The translations under genes and the position numbers were made by a program. Below the pieces are notes generated by a model that was not told the origin of the DNA, made no database searches, and saw only the letters and a list, made by a program, of their open reading frames with translations. 64,000 nucleotides of DNA from Kappaphycus alvarezii. Its lineage: Eukaryota; Rhodophyta; Florideophyceae; Gigartinales; Solieriaceae. The stretch spans positions 124,001 to 188,000 of the forward strand of contig NADL03000684.1 of NCBI GenBank assembly GCA_002205965.3, given 5' to 3'. Positions 23,516-36,174 of this stretch are shown piece after piece. Positions within the stretch are counted from its first letter, which is position 1. Every line of letters starts with the position of its first letter.

Positions 23516-26500
23516 TAGTTTTTTATACAGTCAGGCTGCTCCCTTGGGCTCAACTAAAAGAATTCTGCTCTTTTCTTCTGACATACTTCGTCAAATATCA
23601 TTTTAAGCGTTCAGAATCTCCGTAAAAACTCCCTATTACTGCAACTTGGACCAAACAAACCACAAACATCCTCACGCAGTTAGTCCTCATGAAGAAAGTA
23701 ATCGTCCAAAATGCGAGATGGACGATCGGCAATAACCCGTTCTTTGTTTTGGTTCCGCCCGAAAGCAGAGCTTTGCAATGTTTTCCGTCCTCTAGATTGC
23801 CAATCTCGGCAATGAGGTCTTACAAAAATTTAGGGGACAGAGATATTATCGTTTTCAAGAACCGTATCGACCCGGAATCATTGCGTTGTAGTTGTTGCTG
23901 TTGCTTTCAATTTCGCTTTGGACATAGATCAGCATGGAAACGGTGGGGTTGCCTGGAAAGAATTCAATATACTTTAACTCAAAATCTTTTGAGAGCGAAC
24001 CTCCACGAGGAGCCAATTTTTGGCTCCTTTTGTTTGTCAGTGAAAACCGGACAACCGTCAGTACTTGTCATCCAATTCAGCCCACCGGTGGAGACACTAT
24101 AAGAATAATGAGGGATTATCGTTATGTGATAATTAATTATAAGATCAATGGTATAGTTCGCAGATGGAACGTTCGCAAGATTCGTAAGTGTTATAGGTTC
24201 CCAGTGTCATTGGTTACTTTTAGGCTTTAACCACGGTCGCTTTTAATAAAACCATTCTTTCCCGCTTTGGCGACTGTGTGTTTCAAAATACGTTCTACTC
24301 GCTATTCATCAAGGAATTTTCGCCAAGTGCAGATTAATTTGCGATGTTTCCGCAGAAATAACAGTTTTCGTATGTTTCAAAGCTCCACATGTGGCGTCCG
24401 CTGGAACATATTCAACAAAATCTACTCCTCCAGCGTATGATTATTTGATTCCTACTACTATAATGAATACTAAGTCAATTAAATACATGTTGGCGAGGAC
24501 TTAATCCATCTCTCGAGTAGCATGGAACTTGTTATTTGTGTCCAGTTTTCGAGCGTATTCAAGTAAACTGGATAATAAGCTTTTATTACTTTACAAAGAC
24601 AGTGGCTATTGAAGCAATGGCTAAAATTACTTAATTTTATGTGAGACAAGAAGCTAAAATGGCAACACTACATGTAACAAGGAACAGAAAGATTCCTCCA
24701 AATCCTAATCAGTTTCGATTGTTGAATCGCCTTACCCGTTTCTAAGTGTTTTGAATATTACTTGTCTTTATCGAATAATGTTTCACATAGATTTACAAAT
24801 TCTAGGGCTGTTTTCACGTAAAATGCTGTTTTCTGTTATTATTCGTTTACCATACACTTGCAATAGTAGTGAAGCTCGATAAAGACATTTTCAGTAATTC
24901 TAACTCTTGCTTGGGTACGAACCAATTTTGCTAACCCGATAACTCCACATTTTAATTTCAACTAGCCATACACTATCATTTCAGTACCTACATGTGGATG
25001 ATTTAGCTGAATATGTGTATAATTAAAGGTACGGAACAACTTTTTACTTTATTTTTACATTTGTGAGGTATTTTTTTAGTAAATAGTTACGGGCCCCAAT
25101 AAATTATTTAAATCGATAGCGCTACTGTGAATACTAGTGTGATGAAAATTTTTGTCATTGTATGAGGTAAATTTGTGCCTTATGTTAGAAAAGTGCTATG
25201 ACGTACAGAAAACAGTAGAAAAATTGAAGCGATGAGTAAATAAGAAAGATAAATAACTACGAGTTGCAATTCATCATATGTATCTTATCCCTTTCATCAT
25301 CACTAAAGTCCGTTTGTACTCTGAAATACTCGAATTAGGTACCTTTTTCCAATAGATGTAAATTTATTGTGCAACAGTTTGAATCTCAGCATTCCACTGA
25401 AGCTCTTTATTGGCATCTGAATTATGTCGGCAAACACCGGATGTAAAATAAATCTCACCTTCATACCAGTATGCTTACGGAATCTACTGTAACTTTAAAA
25501 ATTTAAATTTAATGGATTCAATAAACTACCAATTAGATAATATGTCGACCAAATGGACCCCATAAGCTCAACAGATGCATTGAAAACGAACAAAGAAATA
25601 ACTTTTGAGTGTAAAATCGTTGATGGTAGAAAAATTTACAACAAAAGTTTCAAAGTCGAAAACCGTCCTGTTTCGCTCCATATTTTGTCTACCTTTTGAA
25701 ATTAATTGATAAGTTTACTATTCTTCATTTCGCATTTTTCTAACTTACTGCAAAATAATCTCATCAGAAAAACTTGAATTATAAGGCTCTGATTGGAAAC
25801 AATTTGTAGAATAAAAGCTTAGGTAGGGGCATTGTAATGTTTACTGTTCTTAGTTAGAACTAATTTGAAATATGGTAACATAAAATTTAAACAGTTAAAT
25901 TCACATACAACTACACTCAATGTTATCTTTAATTATGAAATTGAATATTACAGCAGAAACACAAAAGACTTATTGTCAAGAAAAATACTTCTGAAAAATA
26001 CTAGTGAAAAATGCAGGAGTGAGGCATATATGGGCTTTTAATAAAAGAACCCAGATCATGAAAATATTACATACTGAAAAGCCACATCCAATTTCTAAAG
26101 CTTTACGATGAGCATAGTTTATTATTCGATTAAAACTTCTGCTGAAGAGCGATTTAGCGGAAACCTAAAATATCGCATCATGCTTCACGCAGCCATGTGT
26201 GAAAATTATATTTGTGGTCTAAGTAAAGCTTATTTATGCTTGGGACAGAGCCGAACAAACAACAAAAGACATAGGATTATATCAGTAAGAAAGGAGAGTA
26301 GTTCTAGATTGTCGATGTAGAGGTTTGAACATTTTTTTCACCGAAAGAGGGCGTGGAGGCCTTGTGACCACTACCGTGTGAACGGGAGACAAGTCACTGG
26401 CACACACACATATCACAGTATTTTCACAGACAAACGTAACCGGGGTCGCCGCGATTGCGGCACCGGGTTTCTGAGAGCATTCATGGTGAAAAAAAATTAG

Positions 26501-29500
26501 AGCTAATAGATATCCCGCACTCGTCCAAATTCTGTGCGCGTAAAAAATTACTCTCCACGAATGCTCGCAGAAATGAGACCTTTTAGTCTCAAAACTAGTG
26601 CTGATGGTATTTTTGGGTTTCTGGGACTTATTTGATGCTCTGAATAAAACAATGCATACTTCTTCCAAAAAGTAGTTGAGGTTGCCCTATGACGGATATA
26701 CGATATGCTGTATTATTGTCTCATTCTATATTTGACTGAGTATTAAGTCAGTTGTAATTAAAATATTGATATAGTCAATATATCTCTACTAAATTTAAAC
26801 ACATCCAGTACCATCTTAGTTTTATAAAATTTTAGTTAACGTTAGTAATGCAAAAAATCTGGATTAGGCCCAGTACCAGCTTCTGAAACCCATCTACTTT
26901 CAACTAAAAGCACTGGTGGTCAAAATATAGACAAAAGAGTAATATTTAGACTGCATTTGCATACAAGTTTTATTATACAAGCGTTTTCGAATAAACAGTA
27001 ATAGAAAATGTCTCCAAAAGAGAAGTCTGAACAAGTTAGATTTCTTTCCAGCTGTACTCGAAAATTTCTTATTATTGAAATTTTCACTCGAAGCAATCAG
27101 TTCCCTGCTGAAAATAAAAAATTAGACTAACTGACTGTTTTTTTCTCATTTGAAATAGCTCAGTGTTCGTATAAATGTTGGGCAGCTATGAAAAACCCAT
27201 ATGTTTAACATAGATATATTTCAGCTCAGAGGCTCACCATAAAGCTACTCCTGTCTTGCGTTGATGACTTTTTTCATGAAGTAACACGATAGCAAACAAT
27301 GGAAGTAATTTATCTGAGTTTTCAATTACCTACCTAATCCTCCTCCCATTTGTCCTTAGACTCATACTTACTGCAATCTCCACCATTTAACAGCTATTAA
27401 ACTTTGTTATCTATATATTATGAATCTAAATACTCCCAAGGATTCGGTCACTACGATCTACCCCTTTCAGGATACAAAAAATATTATTGTTCTATATATC
27501 ATCCATTAGAGGCAGAACCTTCCTCGCCTTTACCTGTAACGGTTCGCCGCAAACTATGTCCACCTTAGTTTCCTTCTACTCTTTGAACCCTTTTTCTGGT
27601 CTTAACCTCCACTTTTCTCCAAAAGTTAGGATATGTCGTGATTTACGGCCGTTCAAGACTCAGTACTTGAAGAATCATCCCCTCTAAAAGTTCCCTGTAA
27701 TCCACTACAGCAATTTTATCCACCCGGGACAACCACTGCATTTCCTGCTGATAACTAGTCTCGAATAGCCGTAATTACGTGTCAGCTAGCTGCTCAATCA
27801 CTTTGCATAAAATATTCGATAATGAAAGGAGAACTATTGAGCTCATTTGAGATCGCATGAAAGTTTAATACACAATGCTGTTATTGAGCATATGTTAACA
27901 CAAATACTATTACGTAAATATTTAAAAAAATAATTTTCTTGAAACCAAGCGGACGGCTACTTGTGCATTGGTAAAACTTCTCATTGATTTAGATAAACTG
28001 AAACAGTTTTGTACTAGATTGACGGAGAGTATTAGTCCTTGAGACATACTTTTGTTTTCATTTCACTTCGACGTGTCTCTGGGGCAGTGCACCGATCTAA
28101 CTTACCTTATAGTTAGGAAATAGCCGTGTAATGTATCTTGTGTCAGCAGCAATGGATAGGGCTCTTTAATGAAATTAAATCTCTATTGAAATTGAAATTA
28201 GAGAACCAAGGGATTGAGTTATTCTGTCTTGTGCACATATAGAATAGAAGAAAGCAGGGGTTCTTAGTAATCCATGGAGTGTTGGCTGTTGAGTCTTTTG
28301 CGTTGCAGGCTCCCGTAGAGGACGAATCAATCATACTGATGTCACAAAATCCTTGAGGAGAGGATTAGTTGCGTAGTTGCATAGAAACCCTGAATATCTA
28401 TCCATACTAGAATTCAAGCACAGACTTATGGTTTGTCAGTGAATTTGATGCTGTTCGCTAATGCTTAGGAGCTCCTTTCCAGGCAACATAGCTAGAAAGG
28501 AGCATTCTTTGAATGCTGCGGGACAAAAACAAGTAGAGAATAAGCAACAAAGCAGCTCGATACGCCAAGTCTATGCATGGGGAAACGTGCGCTATGATGG
28601 CGCATACTGTGCAGCAGGATATTGGTATTCCAAAAAAAACATTATTGTAACTTGAATAGTGGATTTGGTGAATTTTTCGCTTTCTAAATTATTAAAAACC
28701 ACGCAATACATAATTATAGGTTCCTAAAATGAATAAATTTTAGTCCCCTAATAAGTTTAGTGTACTTCATTTTAACTCTAGAGAAACTATAGTATAACAT
28801 TTCTTTTCTGATAAATCACGGACTTCACATGGTCGAAAATTAACGTACTAGTATCTCTGATACTCATTGCAAAGCGAAGTAGAAGGGATACCTGAACGGG
28901 CCTATCGACCTTTTTTGTATAGCTTCTGAGCCATTGAAAGTTTTCGCGCTAGCCCAACTGCAATGGTCTAAAGTTTACATTGCATTCTCTCTAATAAATC
29001 CAAGTCTGAGCCGCGCAAAGAATGGATGTTATTAATGCAATTCCCCATCTCCACATATAGTTCTGCTTACTGACCGTAGCGATCATCCTAATAGTTGTAT
29101 CTGCTTCCCAAAACTGCGCACACTAATGACATGCGACCGAAAGCATTCCCAACAGTACTACAGACTGTCTATAATTTTCAATTTTAACCTCCTTTTAACA
29201 CTGTTAAACAAACAGATCTTGTCCTTTGTACCCGTTCATACTGCTCGTAAAACTATTACAAGCCCCAACACCCTTCTACTACCTGAAACACTCAATATTT
29301 GCGACAGTCATACTGCCCTGGCCGCATGCCCAAAAACTCGGATTCTCCATTCCTTTTTGAGAGTTCCTCTCATTAAAAAGAACTCATTCCGTAAAAATTT
29401 CAATAAAATTAGCATGCTCAATTAGTTATAACGGCAAGCAACAACTTAACCATTTGACGGAACAAAAAACCACGACTGTTTCATATAAACTTTTAGTTTA

Positions 29501-29809
29501 CGTTACAAAATTTTTAACCTCTTCCGCATTGATCTAAATGAAACCCCTTATTGCGGTAATTTCAATCCATTGCTGTATCGAGCCCCCATCAATTCGTCAA
29601 ATACGTAATATTGTCGCTGAGAATACATGAAGTTTCTTTCGGCAGTTCCTCGACATTTTTTTTGGAAAATAGTATCAGAATTAACAAATTATCACGTATC
29701 AGGAGGTATATTGTACTTGAGGAAACAAAGTAACATCCTTAGTGGAAGGTCAGAGCTCTCTTTGCAAACCACTCTTGTTTTATAAAATTCGCATCTTTTC
29801 GCAGATAAA

Positions 29810-29841
29810 TTCTATTTCTATTTCATTCTATTTCTATTTCA
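29810..29841. repeat. perfect tandem duplication of a 16-bp unit
   Basis: TTCTATTTCTATTTCA occurs twice head to tail, itself built from TTTCTA steps. Confidence 0.85.
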
Positions 29842-31120
29842 CGTTCCAAATTGAGACAATATATTCGCTTGCTAGCTTCTAAAGTACTTTAAAGCCATCC
29901 ATTCGAAAATTTTTTTAATGGAAAAGTTTCTTCTATTGTTAAAAAGGTATATACGAAACAGTAATTGGTGAGTTTCTTTCCCACTCTCTCTCAGTAAAAA
30001 TGGTGGAGTTACATGGCTCTTAAAGTACTATTCATGAATAAAGAATATGTCAACTAGCAGTCAAAGAGCATCAGCAACATGGTGAATGGTATGTTATGTC
30101 ATTTGGACACAGGTTTTGAGATGCTTTGGTTAAAATATTGTGGAGAATCCCCTGTCTCTGCATTGATAACGTCTCATATGTTTTGTGACTGATACTGTTC
30201 CTCATCTGAAAATTTATATTGCATAGTGCATCAGCCATTTTTTGAGATAATCAAATTGCTGACTTGAAAATTTTACTACCTTAAATGCTTAATCTTTAGA
30301 TAATGCAATAGCCCTGCATATTAATTTTTTTACGTATTTTTTACACATTTAGACATTAAATCATAACTTATTTTTTTGGAGTAACTGTACAGAATATTTT
30401 TGACACAATATTTAGTTTCGAGCTGTCACAGGTGCAAAAAAATTACTGTTTACTTCAATATAATGTTGGATTCTTGGTACATTGTGCCTCAGTAACAATA
30501 TAAGTATTAGAGACACCAAATATCTATCTATTAACAAAAGAAGGGTATCAAAAACGTGTAAAATTCTGTTTAATGGCTATATGTTCCAAATCGGCCAAAC
30601 TTACACTACATAAAAGTCGGTTCGAATGATGCCATTGTAATGTACAAAGACTCTGAGCAGACATGCTTCCGAGTTCTCGGAACACCTACTGAGCCAGTCG
30701 CTCTAGAAATTTCGAGGTACAGTAACTAAACTGAAGAAAGCACACTGTCCGCGTAGCCGGAGGTTCACGGGCGGTTGTTGTGTACAGTAATCACACTGTA
30801 TTCCTAAATAGTATCCATTTTTTGGTCGTATTGTATAATTATCTGCAATACTCGTGCACGAAATTTACTCGGACGCAACGACCCGACGGTGGGAACAGAA
30901 ACCAAACCCTCCAGTCTATTTAAGAGAAAGCAATCAGAGCGTTACAGTAAAAGAAAAAGAACATCGACCATCGATCTTGCACTCCAAAATACTTCCCAGA
31001 AGACTTCGTGACCGAAGCCTCCATACACTGCTTGCTCATACATTGCTTGCTATAATATGTCCATAATGAAATGTTCTCGCGTAGAAAGCTTAGAGATCGG
31101 CAAAGCAGGTATTTTTCGGC

Positions 31121-31313
31121 GTAATCAATCAAAAAGGAGATATTTCGTATATTTAACTATTGAGGGAGGTAGCACGGCTACTTCCCCGGGCATACAAAGT
31201 GGCACGATTGGATAATTTACGGTGAATCAATCAAAGTGGGGAGATATACTGCATTTAACTGTCTGGGAAGGTGGGTCGGCTACTTTCCTCGACACACGAA
31301 GTGGCACGATTGG
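31121..31313. repeat. two diverged tandem copies of a ~101-bp unit
   Basis: Copy 1 (31121-31211) and copy 2 (31222-31313) both start with GTAATCAATCAAA/GTGAATCAATCAAA. Both share GGAGATAT, ATTTAACT, CGGCTACTT and end with AGTGGCACGATTGG. They differ by scattered substitutions, so the duplication is old. Confidence 0.85.
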
Positions 31314-31484
31314 TAAGAAGCAATTATCTAGAACAATACTACAAAATGATATCCATTTTACTTAAAATACATGCTGCGTTTATTTTCACATCCAACGCAG
31401 TTTGCTTGCTGACGTGGCTACCGGATTTTTTTTAGTTGATAGAAGTTCTCCGTTATTCGTACCTTACTATAGGTCCTCGATAAT

Positions 31485-31545
31485 GGGTTGAATGCAAATT
31501 CGTAGGATTCCCAACCTTTGCATCACTCGTAGAAAACCAAGACCA
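31485..31545. repeat. short dispersed repeat, copy A
   Basis: GGTTGAATGCAAATTCGTA ... CCTTTGCATCACTCG is similar over about 55 bp to DNA at 62487-62542. On the minus strand both read as A(S/N)DAK...NLHS(N/T)H, which suggests a shared coding remnant. Confidence 0.5.
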
Positions 31546-32502
31546 CGTTCTCCTCCAAATAATAGGGCTTAACAATGTCCTTGTATGAGTACAATAGTCC
31601 TATATACGCTTGAAACTATCTATTCCTTCTGTAGATGACTTTTCTGTTTTGCTGTGATTAATTATTTAGGCCTATAGATAGGCACTTCGAAATACTTTCT
31701 AGTATGGGCTCTTAAACCACCAAAAACAAGTTTCCTCAAGAGAAAGTCAAATTTCGGAACAAAATAGGTATCAACCAGGAAAAAAAGCTAGAACTTCATC
31801 TCTTGAATAGTTCCTTTCCATTTTTACACTCTCTATGCTACTTAGTATTTCCTTTCCGCTTACTGAGTAGTAAAAGATATATTTTCTCTCGACAAACATG
31901 CCTGATATTCCTCATGAAAGGTATAGAGAATTGTTATAACTTTTCTATACTGGCGAAAAGTTATTGTCTTCTCCGGTCTTAGCTTTTAAATCATTTCTCT
32001 TGCAGACTTCTGTGAAGTCTTTCAAACTCGGCAAGTTGAAATCTTATAATTTCCCTTCCCTTCCCTAAACATGTAATGTAACTTTTCGACTTTCCTTATT
32101 TAGAACGATTCAAGATAAGAAAGGCGAAACTCCAAGCCCCTCGCAACAGGACACAAACAAATTACTGAGGCACTATTCGTTGTTTCCATGCTTGGGTGAG
32201 TATATCATTACCCGATTTGTTTCGAAGGCAATTCGTTTCTTACATACCTTGGCTAGCAGTCCATAATCGCTATGGTTTTTTGATAATTTTTTAACGAAAT
32301 AAATGAAATGCCGTGGATATTTCAAGTATAGTTGTGAACTTTAGTATCCAAAGAACAGGCAAAATGTACTGATATGAGTACGAATAATTGTTCGAAAATA
32401 ACTTCATTTTTTAATTAATGTTATGCACGGGTGTACTGAATCACTACAGACTAACATACCCTAACTATAAAAGAAGTGCTTTCATCCTCACTCACAAAAA
32501 GT

Positions 32503-32575
32503 GCTGTGGCCTAATGTGCCTTAAGTAAAGAATAGAAAAAGAAATCGTGAGTTCGACTCGCTGAGCTCCAAAGGA
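32503..32575 (+). other. possible decayed tRNA- or SINE-like head
   Basis: GTGGCCTAATG resembles a pol III A box, and GAGTTCGACTC 38 bp downstream resembles a B box, with spacing compatible with a tRNA. The T-stem and acceptor stem do not pair, so it is not a functional tRNA. Confidence 0.2.
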
Positions 32576-32786
32576 GGGCAGAAAATTCCTTCAGGAAGGT
32601 CGATATTTCTGCAGTTGCTGCTACCTAAGTTTGCCTTACCGCGTTCACTTGAACATAAGCAGAGGAGATAGCTCACTGATCACCCATAAAATGGAATAAC
32701 GCCAGAGGTACGTATACTAATTAAGCAAGTAGAACGACGGGAATCATCATCTAATTATGGCATATGTGGACCTAGCGTAAGCGATT

Positions 32787-34450
32787 TTAAAAGCAGTTAC
32801 GTCCTATCTTTGAATGGCACATAAAAACTTCTTTGTTCAATTTCAGGCAGTCAGGGCAGATAAATTTGGACTTCTTGTCAGATTTGCAAATTTTGCATCT
32901 GCTTCGAAGTATCGCTTTCGTTGAGGCCCCATTGGCTCCTTTGTGCCTTTCCACTGCGGGCACCAAGTAGATTCCAGTGCTGCAGGCTAATAAGTGAATG
33001 GAATGCTCTGGAATCTTAATGTCAGATCTGCGGAGGCCGATAGCATCAAACGTATCTTCAATGAGTTGCTGTGCAAGTTTTGCATAAACATCTTTTTGAG
33101 ACATGAAATATCCTGCGCCCATCAAAAACGTGTATAAAAGCCACAAACAAGCGATGAAAATTGCATGAAAAGATGTATTAACCATTAACGACCGATCACT
33201 GACTTCGGATTTCTTGACCAATCTAAGATCAATCTGTCTGCATCTGTTATGCCTATCGGTCTGGGAATAAGTGTCATATTATGTGTTTAAAACCGCTGGA
33301 AATATAATTTACATTTCCGCAATCAGCAATTTATTTCCTGCCGACCTCCAACGAGCTCTTCTGGTAGGCTCTGACGGGATCGTTGTTCCAGAAGTATTGA
33401 CAAAAAATCTTCTGTCTCTATCTGTCTCTATCCATCCACAGAACTGGCATCATAGATTTATGGCGTTACGTCCTCGGACTTACCATACATATATGATCCC
33501 CGCGCCTAAAAAATTCCAGCCCTGAAATAAGTGACAAAGGAAATTGACTCGTCGTATTCTAGAGGACATCTGTAAACCTCAGTCCATATTCGAAAGTGCA
33601 TTTGCTGTAGCCAAAGACGCAAAGGCAGAGTCTGCACAAGCAAGTTGATTTTCATGAAGCCAATAATCTATAAGGAGAGGGAAAATAGCACTATCATGAA
33701 AGCAGTTTGACTTGTAACGCCGATTAGGGCTGTAAGATGCTGAAAAAACAATCTCCAAACTCAATAAAATGCCTCCGACACCGCAGCATGCAGTCTTGAT
33801 TTCACATCCGTTTTCAGGCTTACGACCTATAATTGCGTAGTGCGGGAGTCCTTCTGACGTCCAATGTTACCATATTCAGTACCATTTTAATATGATTTTA
33901 CCCACGCAAAGTCTCTCCATTGGCGAAGAAATCCCCTCATATGCCATTTTATGGCCTTCATGAATCCAGTTTCCGAAGACCATCTTCTGGTAGTTCTTTT
34001 ATTTTCCGTGTGGCGGCTGAATTTAATACATGAGACCAGTGCTTCGAAACTGTTCCTCGAAATTATTTTTCAAAATATCACCAGTGGAATATGTACTGTG
34101 TAGTCCATAGTGACCTACAGCTTGTGAATTTGAATAAGCATAGCAATATGAAAATTCCAAACAACTTTAGGATTTCACCAGCTGTTGCATGTAGGTGCAC
34201 ACCATTAGCGATTTTTCTGTTTGTAAGCTCGGTAATTGTGGAAAGGTGTTTGAGGGGAAATATACAAATGAAAAAATCGCACTGAGTCTTCTCATACTCA
34301 ATATTACCTTGACTGTATATGTCACTGCTGAACCAATTACTTTCAATGGCCGATTTGCGGTTGATACACTCAGCTGGTATAATAATCATGATTGATCCAA
34401 CTTTCCATGCACTTATTTGCACATCACTCCTACTCCGATCATCCAATTGG
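32787..34450 (-). mobile_element. piggyBac-like transposase relic
   Basis: Minus-strand fragments of a piggyBac-family DDD transposase in the expected order. The N-terminal part at about 34250-34090 contains TELTNRKIANGVHLHATAGEI followed by KLFGIFILLCLFKFTS, the usual Thr-x-x-Glu-Ile/Phe-Gly region. The middle part near 33830-33590 has GRKPENGCEIKTACCGVGGI and NQLACADSAFASLATA; the Asp of ADSAF corresponds to the second catalytic Asp, while the first appears replaced (ACCGVGG). The C-terminal Cys-rich end at 32990-32787 has CKICKSDKKSKFICPDC ... CF, like the piggyBac zinc finger. Frames are interrupted and the third catalytic region is not visible. Terminal repeats and TTAA target duplication were not located. 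The element is dead as written. Confidence 0.7.
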
Positions 34451-36174
34451 CGTCTTTCCGAGGTTATTCCTCTAAATACTGACGATTGGGGAGCTCAACA
34501 ACGGTATCAGACGTATATATTTCATTGGACGTTACTGGGTCACATTTTGATGCTTCTTCTGGCTTGATGTTGACATGCTTCAAGCTAACGCGCTTTGTCC
34601 GGTCTTGAATGAGCCATTCTGGGGTGATTTAAGTCCAACGTCTTCCGGAAGATGTACAAACTTAGACGCTGGCCACAGTTCTGTTGACGTGCTTATTTTT
34701 CCAAAGAGAATTGAATAGTCTCTGACACTCAGTCGCTGACGTGACAAGTTTTGCAAGAGTATTGACAAGGTATTTGGGCTGTTGACGGAGGTCATTTGGA
34801 CTCGCGGTTTATGGTTAGAATTTTCGATGTTGACAAACTTTATAGTATCAGTAAAACGCTCAAATGAACAGAGGTTTTAACGCCGAAGTTTTGCACTGTT
34901 GAATACCTAGGGGTGCTATTAGATATAGTGAGTAGCTAACGTTGTCATTCTGTAAGTTTTTTTTAATAAAATGAAGCCGCTAGAAATATGGACTCATCCG
35001 AGTAGAATTGTCCTCTGGACAAGTGCAGTAGCCATTGGGTTTTAAGAAATTCTGTCTCTTTTTAGTATTTGAATTGCACTATTTGCTGAACTCAGTCTCT
35101 TCCCGTGCAGCGATTGGTCACTGCTGATCTCATTGTACAGTATACGTACCGTATACTTATTGAAGATCAATCATTGGTTTACTTACAATCCTAGATATCC
35201 CCCTACCGCGTACTTATGTAGCTGAATGCAGACCAGTACTAAAATAACAAAGACACAGATATGATGACGTCGTAACCCAAAGCGGCAGAACCGAATTCGG
35301 ATCTAGTGCTGTAGCGTGCATAGCAGAGACGTAGCTCTAAACTGCGTAGCTTTCAACTGCGCAGGTGACATACTTTGCGCGATGCATGAGAAATCACCAC
35401 TTATGGTTTCGCATTGGTCGGTAAGCAACCGACCAAGGCGAAGGGCGCGCATAAAAGGCCTTCTGCTGGGTTGGCGGAAAGCAACTATCAAGCAAGACAC
35501 AACAACTTGAGGTGCCCACTGTGTTTCCCGCGCACTGTCCCTGCAAACAGTTACGACGTTCTTCACCGTTCTTGTCTGTTCCTCTTCGATTCCCTTCTGT
35601 TCCCTCCGCAGCTCTCTCTCTTCGGCTTCTGGCCGCCTTTGACATTGTGGGAACCTTGTGTCAGGCCAACATCGAACAACAGATGACTACACCGATTGGA
35701 TGGGCTGGGCCAAAGAAATAGACATTAGGAAAGTGTGAATTACACTGTAATGCCCAAGTCCACACTACGTTTTGAGGAAGTGTGGCACACTTTTGCAGGT
35801 CAAATATCTACGAGCTGCCGCACAACTTGCCGTCAAAAAGGGGAGATCATTCATCGAGAAGTACCGCTACGTCTGATTCCGAAGAATCGGTAGCACCGCT
35901 CACGCCACAGCGTCAGCCCTTCTCCCTAATAAAATTTACTCAGTTACTCTATCCCGTTTGCCGTTGACAACTAAGACTGATTGTACAGTCATACAACGGC
36001 AGCAAGTAGAAGTGGGTAACACGACAGAAAGCGATCGACTTACCGGCACAAAATGCGCGCTCCTAAATACTCCAGTCGGTACGCCCGGCCCTGTGACATC
36101 TCATTCCCTTATGCTCGCTGCTCCCCTCAGATCTTCACTTATATACACACTTGTACATTGGTATGAAGACCAAA
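34451..36174. other. no recognisable gene; AT-rich island passing into balanced DNA
   Basis: Open frames are short and without domains. GC rises from about 35.2 kb. A perfect 8-bp inverted repeat with a 3-nt loop (AGTATACG-TAC-CGTATACT) lies at 35139-35157. The right part may belong to the 3' terminal region of the DIRS-type element. Confidence 0.4.

Larger units (their letters stand above)
23520..32786. other. long AT-rich, gene-poor island
   Basis: About 9 kb with clearly lower GC than the flanks and no open frame with a recognisable domain; the largest are 60-140 codons with simple composition. Stop codons are dense in all frames. GTAC palindromes, common elsewhere between genes, are rare here. 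A tandem duplication near 31.1-31.3 kb and short microsatellites are the only structures I see. It lies between two DNA-transposon relics and probably consists of decayed transposon DNA. Confidence 0.6.

Noticed and set aside
35449-35460. ATAAAAGGCCT identical to the TATA region of the copia 3' LTR
   Set aside because: The match does not extend beyond 11 bp and no LTR-like sequence surrounds it; probably chance.
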